A stretch of DNA of 64,000 nucleotides from assembly GCA_963930655.1 (NCBI GenBank), contig OZ005620.1, positions 16,063,001-16,127,000 on the forward strand. Reading direction: 5' to 3'. Source of the DNA: Myrica gale (taxonomy: Eukaryota > Streptophyta > Magnoliopsida > Fagales > Myricaceae). The translations under genes were made by a program, and so were the position numbers. Under the pieces are notes generated by a model. It had not been told where the DNA came from. It made no database searches and worked only from the letters and a program-made list of their open reading frames with translations. Positions 1 to 10,564 of the stretch are shown here, piece after piece. Within the stretch, counting starts at the first letter, position 1; each line of letters begins with the position of its first letter.

Positions 1-452
1 TGTTCGCTTCTTCCCTGGGCACCACCCTCCCCCTCACTTCCCTGTCCACCACCCTCCACCACAGTCCCTTCAGTGGCAGTAGGCCACTGAGAAGGCTCCC
101 CAAATAGTAGCAATTGCAGGGCATCCAAAGAAATAATATCCGGCAAATCCAAGCTATGCTCCACATAGACGTGCAAAGTGTCATGTTTATCCTTCTCCAA
201 CCGTTTCAAAATACGGATCACATCTGCATCTGAGTCAAGAGAGTTGATCCAGCTCTCAAAAGGTTCACCCTCGAACTTGCACCATAGACCTTCGAAGTTA
301 TTGTATCCTAGGTCTTCCCTCAAAAGTTTGTGCAGGTGCGTCACCGATATGAAATCTGAATCTAGTTCTCCAAGATGTGTGACTTGACCCCCCATGTAGT
401 CCCCACATGCAAAACTGAGTTTGCCACCATTGTGTAGCACGATATTCACCAT
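1..452 (-). CDS. PB1-like domain protein of Mutator-transposase type, 5' part, runs off left edge
   Basis: Open frame from an ATG at 452 down to base 1 without a stop (about 150 codons). It begins MVNIVLHNGGKLSF and is about 85-90% identical by eye to the first 150 residues of the gene starting at 14636. The N-terminal ~110 residues look like the PB1-like domain that precedes the catalytic part of plant MULE transposases and related host proteins. After it comes a Gly/Glu-rich stretch (GGGQGSEGEGG) that leads into acidic repeats in the sister gene. The catalytic part, if any, lies outside the window. The start is supported by conservation of the ATG and of the untranslated bases upstream in both copies (to about 598). 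It could be an intact gene or a fragment. Domain identity is inferred from family knowledge; the frame and the duplication are seen directly. Confidence 0.65.
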   Translation of the reverse strand, partial: MVNIVLHNGGKLSFACGDYMGGQVTHLGELDSDFISVTHLHKLLREDLGYNNFEGLWCKFEGEPFESWINSLDSDADVIRILKRLEKDKHDTLHVYVEHSLDLPDIISLDALQLLLFGEPSQWPTATEGTVVEGGGQGSEGEGGAQGRSE

Positions 453-847
453 CTAGAAACATAAAATAAAAAAGTACTCTGGAGTTAAAATTATGATATT
501 TGTGCCGAGGAAAAAAAATGATATTTGAACATGTATGCTTTTTTGATTTCCAAAAGTTAATGTCGGAAACGAATGTTTACTAAACAAAGACAAATGCACA
601 AATATTTAGATACCACGGGGTAACAAAGACCATTGTTGATATGCAGCAATAGATAAATAAGGAACCCCGCAAGAAAAAGTCATGTGCGTGTTTCTTTTTG
701 CTTTCTAAACACTGGGGACCATGGTGGCCTCTGTGTATATATGTACAAGCGGACAAACGGATAACACCATGTAACCAAAGCATATTATATTTGCCGTGAG
801 CCCCACAAAGAAAGAAATCTACCCCATGTGCATTAACGTCTCAAGTA

Positions 848-1142
848 GGGCTATTCACAGGGGAACGGATTGCCTCCGAAGGCAATCCGTTCCGGATGTC
901 CGGATGGACGGCAATTCACAGGGGAAACGGATTGCCTCCGAAGGCAATCCGGATGTCCGGATGGACGGCATCCGGATGTCCATCCGGACATCCCACGGTA
1001 AGTAGCCCAGGAGCAGGGTGGGTCCCGCCCGGGACCCACACCTGCCCAGTCTCCCAACCATTGGATGGCCGGATGGACTGCATCCAACTGTCCATCCGGC
1101 CATTCGGAGCGGATTGCCCATTCACTGGTACTGGTCATAGTT
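848..1142. repeat. Palindrome-rich GC stretch (nested hairpins)
   Basis: Nearly the whole 290 bases is made of adjacent palindromes: GGATTGCC..GGCAATCC occurs twice (about 868-890 and 928-950), GTCCGGATGGAC pairs with GTCCATCCGGAC around 955-990, GGGTCC..GGACCC around 1019-1036, and GGCCGGATGGAC with GTCCATCCGGCC around 1068-1105. It begins TAGGGCTATTCAC, a start also seen on hAT-like elements in this window. Several short ORFs on both strands here are by-products of the symmetry. It is absent from the second copy of the segmental duplication, so it is probably an inserted non-autonomous element. Confidence 0.6.
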
Positions 1143-1810
1143 CCCTACTTAGTAGCGGGTGTGGGACCGTGAGCCTCGTGGAGAGGATAGATAGATTTGC
1201 CATGAATCCAGCACCAAGTGATATCTGAAGATCTGTGTGGGCCGCATGTTCCTTTGCCGTACTCGCTACAGAGTCGCATCCCTACTGAAACGCAGAGTTC
1301 CTCAGGTAAGGTTATGGAAGCATAGCTGCTCCCTAATTACGCAGATTGGCCTGATCTGTTGAGACTCAAATATACCCACGTGTCCAAGAAGGATATTTTC
1401 TCACTGCTCTCCCTGGAGCCATTTCCAATGACGGTACTAAGGTGGTCAATCTTATATCATTTACTAGTGATTGTCAATTGTTCGAATGGATACAAAATTT
1501 GAAATGTTGTGTTTCAGTGTGGAAAAATTAGAAAATAGATTATTCATCTTTATTGAGTTAACGAGGTGGAAGATGGAAATAGTTTATCACAGAGTAATTT
1601 TTACAACGTAAATCTAACCATAGTACTGTCATTGTATTTTATCCTAAAAAATGCCTTGACTGGTGGCAGGGTTGGGAGGAACTCTGGGAATCGGCATCTC
1701 TAATGTCAAATCAAATAGCAACAATCGTGCTTAATTTGCCTAACAACAATAGCAACAAAATCTTTTAAGTTCTCTCATGTCTTTCGGAAAGGATTCTCTC
1801 CTAAGAGAGA

Positions 1811-1993
1811 ATTACCTACTGGAGGATGGATGACAACACATTAATGAATCCATCCAATTGTCTATATTACACATATATATATATATATTTTTTTTCATTT
1901 GTATTTGTTTTTACATTTTAATATAAACCCTTGGATGAATTCGTTAATATGTTGTCATCCATCCAATTGTCCTGTTAGGACACATTAGGTAAT
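1811..1993. mobile_element. MITE, ~183 bp, ATTACCTA termini
   Basis: Terminal inverted repeats of about 50 bases: ATTACCTA..GATGGATGACAACACATT on the left and the reverse complement ending ACATTAGGTAAT on the right, around an AT-rich centre with a (TA)n run. A near-complete relative lies at about 23959-24142 and a half copy at 2040-2133. No coding capacity. Confidence 0.7.
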
Positions 1994-2039
1994 CCGAGGA
2001 AATCTGAGTCTGTCTTTGACAGTATATATAAAAGAGAAT

Positions 2040-2133
2040 TACCTAATGGGTCATAACAGGTCATTAGATGAATGACAACACATTAATGAATTCATCAAAT
2101 TATCTATATTACATATATATATATATATATATT
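2040..2133. mobile_element. Half copy of the ATTACCTA MITE
   Basis: Shares the left arm (ATTACCTAATGGG..GACAACACATTAATG) with the element at 1811-1993 and ends in a (TA)n run. The right arm is missing. It abuts and interrupts the MATH-domain fragment that follows. Confidence 0.6.
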
Positions 2134-2135
2134 CG

Positions 2136-2311
2136 TCGCATGCCACTGTGAGTGTGTTGGAGGAGATGTAGTTGCTGATCTCCACACCTTTGTCCGACGA
2201 ACACCCCTTCTTATCGAACTTGTGAATGCCGCTCGTGGTCTCTATGCCCGACGTCGAGGCGGAGGATGGTGGAGGGAAGACTTCTCTCTGTGGGTTTCGA
2301 ATGTTTTCATA
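2136..2311 (-). pseudogene. MATH-domain (BPM-like) fragment
   Basis: Minus-strand reading gives REVFPPPSSASTSGIETTSG followed by a stretch ending VACDEY, which resembles the start of the MATH domain of plant BTB/MATH proteins (the BPM family, substrate adaptors of CUL3 ubiquitin ligases: TxTVNGSHxFxIKGYSLAKGMG). Only about 55 residues remain. The left end is cut by a MITE half copy and no BTB domain follows. The partner fragment at 18745-18972 is slightly longer. Identity is inferred from motif similarity. Confidence 0.5.
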
Positions 2312-2846
2312 GACTGAATTTTCGTTTTTAAAATAAAGAAATTTCAATATTTCCTCTTTCTAGTTTTTTCTTCTTCCCATTTGAATTTTTCGGTAGATGG
2401 GAAATTGGGGTTTCTAGAGGAAAGAAATGGTAGTGCTCTGAGAATTCCGGTGCGAAAGCTGTGAACAAACTGGCATTTAAAGGTTTCTCGCATAGTTGCT
2501 TTTAGATCCCAAAGAAATGCTATTACAAACAGCAGCATGATTTGACTCAAGGGTTGGGCTTGTGATCCAAACAGTGGTCAGAAGAGTGGCGATGGGACGA
2601 GATACGAGTTTCGCGGATTGAGTGGTTCTTCATCGTGGTACAGCGTATGCGCTTTGTTTCTTCAAAGTTTGCACTTTGCAAGTTTGCAGCTAATCACGAA
2701 GCTCTATCCTCACCGCTCGGGAAATGCCGGGAAAAGATTCAGTTCAAAGGAGTATGGCTCTTGGATGTATTGTCTTAAATCCTGATCATCCATTTGAAGA
2801 ACTTTGAACATACTCCTCGTGGATTGCATTATATTAATGCAATATA

Positions 2847-4900
2847 ATATAGTCCTAACACGAGACTTTTGTCTCCTAACAGAGACCTCCTCTAAATCGT
2901 GCAGTGAGTCCTTTAAACTACCAATTGAGTCTACTCGGGCCTGCCTAACTTTAGAATGTAGCATGAAATGATTACTTAAAAATAGATGCTGATATAATCT
3001 TCAATTCATCGACTCAGCACTATATTATATTGCATTAATGGAAACGAAAGGAGGTAAAGGCAAACCTCCAGGTCTTGAAGTTTCGCTTGAACCAATCACG
3101 TCTTCTTTCAGCTTCTATCCTTGAATCAATAATTTAATCATAATCTTCTACTCCTCTCTGGGGGCTTTTCACAGTGGCATCGCCCTTGAATCGATAAGAA
3201 TATAGTTTCTGTGGCATAAAAGGCAACTTCTAGCTGTCTGAGAGTGAATTGAAGGACTATGTTCTTCTAACTGGCGTTGCCCTTGGGTTGTTAGTATTTA
3301 TGACCACAAACACGTAATTCTGAATTTTGATGGGTACGTATTTGCTGAGTTGGAATACCTTTATTCTCGCTTTTGGGAAAGCAAAAGGTTCGTAATCTGA
3401 AGTTTGAAGGGAAGGGTCCTTGCTGAGTCAAAAGGCCTTAATTTATTCTCGGTTTTGGGAAAGCAAAAGGGTCTCTTGCATCGCTTCGTAGGTAAGAAAA
3501 GTGGAAAGTTCTCTTGCCGTACAGGTTCTGCTGCATATATAAAAAAAAAAAAAAACAACTATCGAAAAGAAAGGCCAAGATCAGATCAGAACCAAATAAA
3601 TATTATATGAAAAAAATAAAAGCATTCCGCATCCGTAAATATCTAGAGAGAGGTTGATGTACGTTCAAAGATTATCAAAGGGGGCAGTTAAGATTCAATT
3701 TTTCGAATCCAGGAATAGGATTTAGACACTGGAAAATTTAAGGAGAACATTGTCCGTCGTATTGAAAATGACGATGAGACTTTGTCCGAAGATGGTAGGA
3801 ATTTTTAGGATCCACTTCGACACTGAGCCAAATGTGGTGTTCGGGTGAAAATTTATACCTCTTAAAATCAAATTATTTTTTATTACTATGATATTCATTT
3901 AAATTTTCTTCTTTTCACTTTTTCATCAAATGTCATAAAATATCTTTACTTTTTTACCAATCACGATACTCCAAAATTTTCAAGTGGTGCGTTGGGCTTA
4001 GCAAGAAACAATAGGTTAATCCTGTAAACGTGGATACAGTACTAGTTTTAGCTGTTTTGTAAAGTACATTATCGCGTAAGAAAAGTTATGGGAGTAGCAA
4101 ATTTCTTTTACATAAGTAAGAAGATTTCTGTATAAGATCACAAAATTAGTGAGGATATTATAATAAGATATATACTAGGGAAATACAACGGCTTGATTAA
4201 GAGATGCTCGTTTGAAAGAAATTTGTAGAATTCTGATAAAATTGTGAATATTTAGGTGATGATAACGTTGTATTGGCATACGTACACAAGTTGTTAAAAG
4301 AGATTGATGTTTGTAAAAATAAAAATAAAGTGTTGTATTGAAATACATGCATTTTGTGATATTTAGATTGTAAATATAAAAGTATGATGCAAATCCTAAA
4401 AAAAAGTGGTAACCGAACATGCCCTAAGTCGTTTTCCAACACCTTTTTCCTGCTCCTTTCTCTCAACACGCTTTTTTTTCCCTGTCAGTCGGGCTCTAAG
4501 CTAATTTTGAGTGGCTTAGACTTATTTATCTATAAGTACTGGGCTTGTATTAGAGTATCGACTCTACAAGCTTAAGGCTTACAAAGCCTCGGGTTTTTGG
4601 CTAGTTTCGGGTGCTAGCCCATTCAAGTTCAGGCTTGTGGTTCCATTCATCCATGCCTTCTCAACCATCCATCTCTCTTTAATTTATTTTTCTTTTTTTC
4701 CTTTCTTTGGCTCCAATATATTTATTACTACTTAAATGGAACGACCAATTAGCATTATCTTTAAGGCGTGGGCTTGCCCCGCGTACTTGCATGTCGTACT
4801 TGTGAGGGATTTGGACATTGATTAGGGGCCTAGGTTGAGGACCCTATCGTAAGTGTATGTGGTGCTTGCCTTATTGTAATGCACTAACGATTACATGGGT
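2847..4900. other. Non-coding stretch: duplicated block, then AT-rich DNA
   Basis: 2847-3640 is shared with 22815-23895 and partly with 8880-9350; it contains conserved non-coding words such as GGGAAAGCAAAAGG and GTAGGTAAGAAAAGTG but no frame that holds across the copies. From 3640 to about 4900 I see only AT-rich sequence with short spurious ORFs and no recognisable gene or transposon ends. Confidence 0.4.
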
Positions 4901-6763
4901 GATGAGATGTAGGTTGTGGCAGAGACTTGATAGCTGAGAGGTTGTCGCTGCAATTGTGCTTCCAATAGATAGCTCTTGTTCTTCTGTCATGGATGGATGG
5001 TTTTCTTCTTTTATGCACGAAATGTCATAAAAATTTGAGTATGCCTAATCTTCGTGCATAGTTTGGCTATTTGAAAAGAAAGACAGTAAAAGTTTTGGTG
5101 TCTGTTGGTGATCGGCGCTTCCACTTCTATATACTCTGTAAGCGATGTACAATCACTCTGACCCTCTCTCTCTCAGTGTTTATGCGTACTGTGCCGTGAA
5201 CTGTGGGTGTGTACTTGCCTTTTTTTATGCACTTAAGATTCAATTGGTGATGATACGTAGGTTCTAAGTGAGAGACTTGATAGTTGTGCGGTTGCCGCTG
5301 CAATTGTGCTTCTAATGGCTCTTGTTCTTCTGTCACATATGGATCCTTCTCTTGATTTAAGCAGGGAATGTCATTAAATGTAGAGTACGCCTAATCTTCG
5401 TGCATAATCCAGCAGTTTGATAGGAAAGAAATAATCAGATTATTAAAAATTACTTATTAAATTAGATTACTTAATTTATTATTTAAATTATATTTTCTAG
5501 TACTCTCCCTAGTGTGTGGTCAGATTCTACCATAATTGGTAGGTCCATGTATATTGATAGTTTTCAAATAGCAGAAATCAACTCAAATAATTACTGGTCC
5601 GAACAATGCTTTTTCTCCACTGGTTAATTTTTGTTATTAACTTGTGTGATTCGAATTCAAAGCTCTTTAGAGTTACCATCAAGGCCTTTGACTTTGTAAT
5701 TATCCGTTTTGTGTGGGACGGAAGGATTCTTCAAGCCTCGAGATCGTAAGCTAGTCTGGACAACCTGTTACCAAAAAAAAAACTCAAAGCTCTCTTTTGA
5801 GTGTTATCTCTCAAAACAACCCCATAACAACTATGAGAGCTAGTCTTAGCTTATAATTGTTGAGGGATTAATTGTATCTAGCACTTTATTCATCCATGAT
5901 TACATTTCTCTTTCCACTGCTACTGTACGTGCAAAATTGGCATGACAGTTTACGAGTTTTGGCATCAGTGGTGACAATGGACTTTTGGGGCCAATCTTTT
6001 TTTTTAGTAACTGGTAATTAGTATTTAAGAGAAATAATTAAGAAATGTAAAATCCTCTTATAGTCATTGTTATACAATAATGGCAGAAGAAACTTGTGGT
6101 CTCATGATTCAAAAGCTGAAACATCAAGTTGACGGGGTGTATCAAGTCGACGTAGAGAACGCATGCAGGCGAGGTCATTTGTAATGTTGCACCCTGGGCT
6201 CATTCAATAAGCAGAGAATCTCATGATTTAGCAACAGCTGCATGCTCTAAGGAGTTCGTGTTAAGGAATCTTTATTATTTCAATGCGAACAGTGACGAAG
6301 CTTGCTACATGATGGAGCACTACGAACAAAATTTTAAACAGTGGTTGCTTGATAATTCTCTCTTTGATCGTCAGTGGAAAAACGTGAATCCACAGTTTCT
6401 TCAAATCCTTGGGTAATGTTTAAATTATTTTATATTCGCCGAAACCTTTCTCTAGATTTTGACCTTTTTTCTTCTTCTTCTTCGTTGTCTACGTGACAGG
6501 GATGTTTTAAGGGGCATTGGTTATCTCCGCCAGGTGGAAAAGAGATGCCATGACAACCTGAGTGAGTTAAATATTGTGATTGTCAATGGTCGAGGGAAGA
6601 TTACGGGGATGGTGAAAGATGTCTCAAAGAAGTATACGGATGATTATTTGAGCTTGGCCGCCATTGTTAGAAGTTGCTTTCATAGGGAACGACAGACCAT
6701 TCCAATAGAACTTGAGTTGCTTCTCACCTACATTTCGACAACAGAACCCAGCCGGTACGTAGA

Positions 6764-6984
6764 GTGAGCTTATTGTGTGAGTGTGTGAGTGGACGGGTGT
6801 GATTAGAAGTTGAGAAATCTAATGGCTGAAAAAATGCCACATCATTTAATGAAATCGGGTCGGTTTCACAGGTCGGGTTCGTGGGTCGGGTTCATTAAAT
6901 GACGTGGCATTTTTTCAGCCATTAGATTTCTCAACTTTTAATCTCACCCGTCCACTCACACACTCACACAATAAGCTTACTCAC
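6764..6984. mobile_element. Fold-back MITE in intron 4 of copy A
   Basis: Two arms of about 85 bases are near-perfect inverted repeats: GTGAGCTTATTGTGTGAGTG on the left and its complement ending ACAATAAGCTTACTCAC on the right, meeting at a short GGGTCGG-repeat loop. The corresponding intron of copies B and C lacks it, which gives the empty site. No coding capacity. Confidence 0.75.
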
Positions 6985-7057
6985 ACTATAACTTTTGTCA
7001 TCCAGAATACGGCCTATACACACATATTTCTGATTTAGAACCTCTTTCTTTCAAGGT

Positions 7058-7272
7058 TGGTTATTGTGTGAGTGAGGTTATTATGTGAGTGTGTGAGTGG
7101 ACGGGTGAGATTAGAAGTTGAGAAATCTAATGGCTTAAAAAATACCACGTCATTTAATGAAACCGAGTTTGGTTCATTAAATAACGTGACATTTTTTCAG
7201 CCATTAAATTTCTCAACTTCTAAACGCACCCGTCCACTCACACATTCACACAATAACCTCAATCACATAATA
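7058..7272. mobile_element. Second fold-back MITE of the same family
   Basis: Same arms as the element at 6764-6984 (GTGTGAGTGGACGGGTGAGA, AATCTAATGGC and complements), diverged by about 10%. It sits less than 100 bases downstream, in the same intron of copy A. Confidence 0.7.
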
Positions 7273-7547
7273 GCTTTTGCCCTTTTTATTGAGCATCATC
7301 GGGTCCAGGTTGCTCAATATCGAGCATCATCCAAGTTTCCTGCCCCTTTACAGATATTGTGCTACAGGGTGATTGCTTTTAGCTTCTTGCATTTTGGAAA
7401 GAAGGAAATGTCATTTGAGTTGGAACTAAATGAAAAACTTTCCAAATATAATTGGAAGCGAAAGGTTGGGACTTTTAGTATGGTGCATAATCGGGGCCAG
7501 TATGATTAGTCGACTACATCGTTTATGAGATTTGGTAGATATATTGT

Positions 7548-8261
7548 CACTACAAAAAAAACCAGTCTATAGCCTCGGTCTTTTTAGCGGCGGTCTCTAA
7601 AAACGCCGCTAAATGGTGTTTTTAGCGACGTTTTAAAAAACCGCTGCAAAATATTTATCTATAGCCACGGTTTTTTAGCCGCGGTCTTGGACCGCTGCTA
7701 TATAACCCCTATAGCGGCGTTTATTTAAAAACGCGGCTAAAGGATACATTTTTAGCAACGTTTTCTCGAAAATGCTGCTAAAGATGTGATATACAGCGGC
7801 GGTCTATGTGACCGCAGCTATAGGGATAGTTTATAGCAGCGTTAAACATAAAACGCTGCTATAAATATGGTATCTACAGCGGCGGTCTATGTGACCGCCG
7901 CTGTAGATTACACCTTTAGCGGCATTTATTTAAAAACGCGGCTAAAGGAGACATTTTTAGCAGCGTTTTTGGAAAAAACGCTTCTAAAGGTGTAATATAC
8001 AGCGGCGGTCTATGTGACCGCTGCTATAAATCTGGTATCTACAGCGGCGGTCTCTGTGACGAAAGTTCATAAAACGCTGCTTCAAAAAACGGCCATAGAC
8101 CGCTGCTAAAGGCAAAAAAACCGCTGCTAAAACTTTAACAGCGGTTTTTTAGCCGCGGTCCAGACCGCCGCTAAATCATCGCCGCAGTAGGCTATAGCGA
8201 CGGTTTTTGAGACCGCCGCTATATAACCATACCTGTAGCGGCGGTCTAGACAGCGGTCTCC
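7548..8261. mobile_element. CACTA-like non-autonomous element, GC-rich hairpin repeats, right end missing
   Basis: Starts CACTACAAAAAAAACC, a CACTA-type terminus, exactly where exon 5 of copy A stops. Then follow many diverged inverted and direct repeats built on AGCGGCGGTC/GACCGCCGCT and AACGCTGCTAAA words, spaced about 40-120 bases. Such dense subterminal repeats are typical of CACTA elements. No TAGTG end is found before the hAT-like fragment begins at about 8262, so the right end is deleted. No coding frame seen. Confidence 0.55.
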
Positions 8262-8673
8262 CCCTCTTCGTCTCTCTCACGTCTCTGTCTATCCCCTCAC
8301 AACTTAACAACCATCGTAACAAAACACAACTAAGTTGCATGTAGCCGTTTGCTGCAGAAGGACAACTGGACGAGGGTGGTGCGGCTGAAGGAGAGGGTCG
8401 GCTGAGCAGTGGGGAGAGAGAGGCTAAAGAGGCAAGAGCTTCGGGATAGGTTGGGGAAGATTCTCAAAAAGTAGGGCGAGGGAGAGAAAAAAAAACTCAA
8501 ATGACGCCGTATAAAAAAATGCAGTTCTGGCGGTGAACCGCTACCGCCATTTTCACCTCTTTTTGGTGAAAATGGCCACCGACACCGCCCCCGCTACTAA
8601 GCGGGGAGCGGTGACCGGTACCAGTGGCGGTGCCGGTTAACCGGCCCACCGCTGATACCGGTGAACAGCCCTA
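8262..8673 (-). mobile_element. Truncated hAT-like non-autonomous element
   Basis: Reverse-complement relative of 22054-22760: ends GAACAGCCCTA at 8673 and contains the shared GGTACCAGTGGCGGTGCCGG, CCGCTACCGCCATTTTCACC and GAGGGTGGTGCGGCTGAAGG words. The far half and the other terminus are missing at the junction with the CACTA-like element. Confidence 0.65.
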
Positions 8674-8679
8674 TCTTCC

Positions 8680-10560
8680 TCATTTTAAAGTTTTGGAGTA
8701 AACCCTCTTAACTATGCGAGCGTTTCGTCCGTTAACGCCCAAAATTCAAGAAATGCGGGATGCGTCTCTCGTTTACCTTGCAACAAGAAAAGTAGTCTCA
8801 AATGTGTTTGCCCCGAACGAAAGAGGGATACTTGACCTGCTTCAGCTGTTTAATGGAGTCAATCGTGCGGTGAGTCCTTTGCACTACCAATTGAGGGCTG
8901 CCTAACTTTAGAATGTAGCGTGAAATGATTTCTTAAAAATATATGTGAATATAATCTTCATTTCAACGACTCACCACTATATTATATTGCATTAATGAAT
9001 CGAAAAGGAAAGGGGTAAAGGCAAACAAACCTCCAGGTATTAAAGTTTGGATATAAATTTTGAGTCTGGCTTGAACAAATCATTTCTACTTTCAGCTTCT
9101 ATGCTTTTTTTTTATAATGCTTTTTGAATTTATCACAATCTTCCACTCCTCTCTGGCCTTTTACGGTGGCATCGCCCTTGAATCGGTGAGACCTTTATTC
9201 TCGCTTTTCGGAACTTATTAATGGGTCTTTGCTTAGTTTAAAGAACTTATTAATTTATTCTCGGTTTTGGGAAAGCAAAAGGTTCTCTTGCATCGCTTCG
9301 TAGGTAAGAAAAGTGGAAAGTTTTCTTGCTGTTCAGGTTCTGCTGCATTTTGATATGCAAGGTATGCCAGAAATTACAAAATTCAAACGTCCTTAAAATA
9401 TATCCACACGGTAATTACAGGTGACGAAAGGAAAAACGTCACATATTTGTGACTAAAAACATTCGTGACTAAAAACATTCGTTAGCACGCAAGTTAGATA
9501 GTTTGAACGGTATGCAAAGCCGTGTGCACATGGTTTGGGTGACAAAACACCGTTATTACCCATCAGTCACGCAAGTCAAATAGTCCGCACGATCTGATCA
9601 TAATGTCCGAAAAACTGGGACAGTCCGTGCATGATTGACACGCGTCTATTTTAGACGACCGTGGAGAACAGTTGTGCGCATCCGCACGGTTCAATCTTGT
9701 CTGGTGAAGGTCAGCCCGTAATGCTAGAATTTTTATGAAAGCCTTTCACTTGCGACTCTTCCATGGAAGTTTTTTTCTTCTTCTCAGAATGTATCCTAAT
9801 TTTTTGCCTAATTCTTCTTCTATGATCGATTAAACTTCTGATCTAAAAGATATACTTTGATTATATTTCATATCTTCAATAAGTTTATCAATAAGCATAT
9901 CGACCCTATTATTCCGATGGAGAGATTAACCTTTTATTAACTTTTCTTAAACTACTACCTTGAATACTTGGGCCTTTAGTTAGATGGTGGAGGGATGGAC
10001 TTTTGTGGGATTGGGAGTGATAAAAACGTGGTATTTTTTAAACATGGCATTTGACAGCATATGAAACTATCTACTTATCCTATGAATATCAGGTATAAAG
10101 ATTGTCTGGCACTATTATAAAACTCCACTGCACGCATTAATAACAAGAAATCGCCACAAAGTACATGCCCTCTCTCATAGTCATAGCACTTCCTCACAGC
10201 AAAATCCCAAGTCAGTTTTCTTGATTATGTTATGCTAAAGACAAACCAACACTAATCAAAGGAAATGGATCATTGACAAACGGTGCGAAGCAGGTAAGAA
10301 TTTTACTTGTACACTCCAAAAGCAAAACCTATAGATGTAGACCACATACATAAAAATGTTCCAAATCATTAAAAACCCAGGGGCGGCTCTAGTCTTCCAC
10401 ACCCCAGAAAGTCGACACATCGATCACCTGCAGATTGAAAGAACTTGTCCTATAATCAAAGTAATAGTAACTTACATTAAAATAAATAAATAAATAAAGG
10501 CAATGGTAACTAACACCAAACCTGTTTGTCTCACTTCCATTTTTGTGAAAATATCAAAAT
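8680..10560. other. Duplicated flank, CACTA-like remnant and 3' flank of copy B; no gene
   Basis: 8686-8810 matches the 5' flank of the membrane-exon array (15776-15905). 8880-9350 is the third copy of the non-coding block at 2847-3540. 9360-9740 has GTGACGAAA and GTTTGGGTGACAAAAC words like the subterminal parts of the CACTA element at 58615, without clear ends. About 10045-10330 matches 25250-25500 in the opposite orientation. No supported coding frame. Confidence 0.4.
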
Positions 10561-10564
10561 GGTT

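Larger units (their letters stand above)
1..3640. repeat. Segmental duplication, copy 1 (partner 14190-23895)
   Basis: Four collinear blocks match the partner: 1-598 with 14190-14783 (PB1-like exon plus upstream bases), 1150-1790 with 16210-16920 (non-coding, no convincing frame), 2136-2411 with 18745-19080 (MATH fragment and flank), and 2847-3640 with 22815-23895 (non-coding). Order and orientation are the same in both. Copy 1 lacks the membrane-exon array and the large transposons of copy 2. Between blocks copy 1 holds the palindrome-rich stretch at 848-1142 and two MITEs. A third partial copy of the last block is at 8880-9350. Confidence 0.8.
5094..7547 (+). pseudogene. Copy A: IRE1/RNase L-like pseudokinase-KEN family, broken
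   Basis: Exon-by-exon relative of copy C. A degenerate membrane exon 1 lies near 5094-5160 with lost ATG and frameshift. Exon 2 starts at 5261 after CGTAG and encodes a helix like AAAIVLLMALVLL; an extra decayed exon 2 lies near 4910-5030. Exon 3 (about 6080-6413) has a frameshift and stop in the N-lobe. Exon 4 (6500-6754, 255 bases) is intact and reads CHDNLSELNIVIVNGRGKI. Exon 5 starts at 7309 and hits a TAG after GQYD near 7507. The remainder is cut at 7547 by a CACTA-type end. Two fold-back MITEs sit in the intron between exons 4 and 5. No C-terminal exon was found downstream. Confidence 0.75.

Noticed and set aside
851..1228. Several frames with YRGMSGWTSG-like repeats
   Set aside because: They result from the palindromes; the same words are read on both strands, and the stretch is absent from the duplicated copy.
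3361..3610. Frames around GKQKGLLHRFVGKKSGKFSC
   Set aside because: The block occurs three times (also 9190-9350 and 23690-23830), but the frame is broken differently in each, so it is conserved as non-coding sequence only.
7793..8060. Possible CRISPR-like or satellite array
   Set aside because: Units vary in length and orientation, and they are subterminal hairpins of a CACTA-type element. CRISPR arrays do not occur in plant nuclear DNA.
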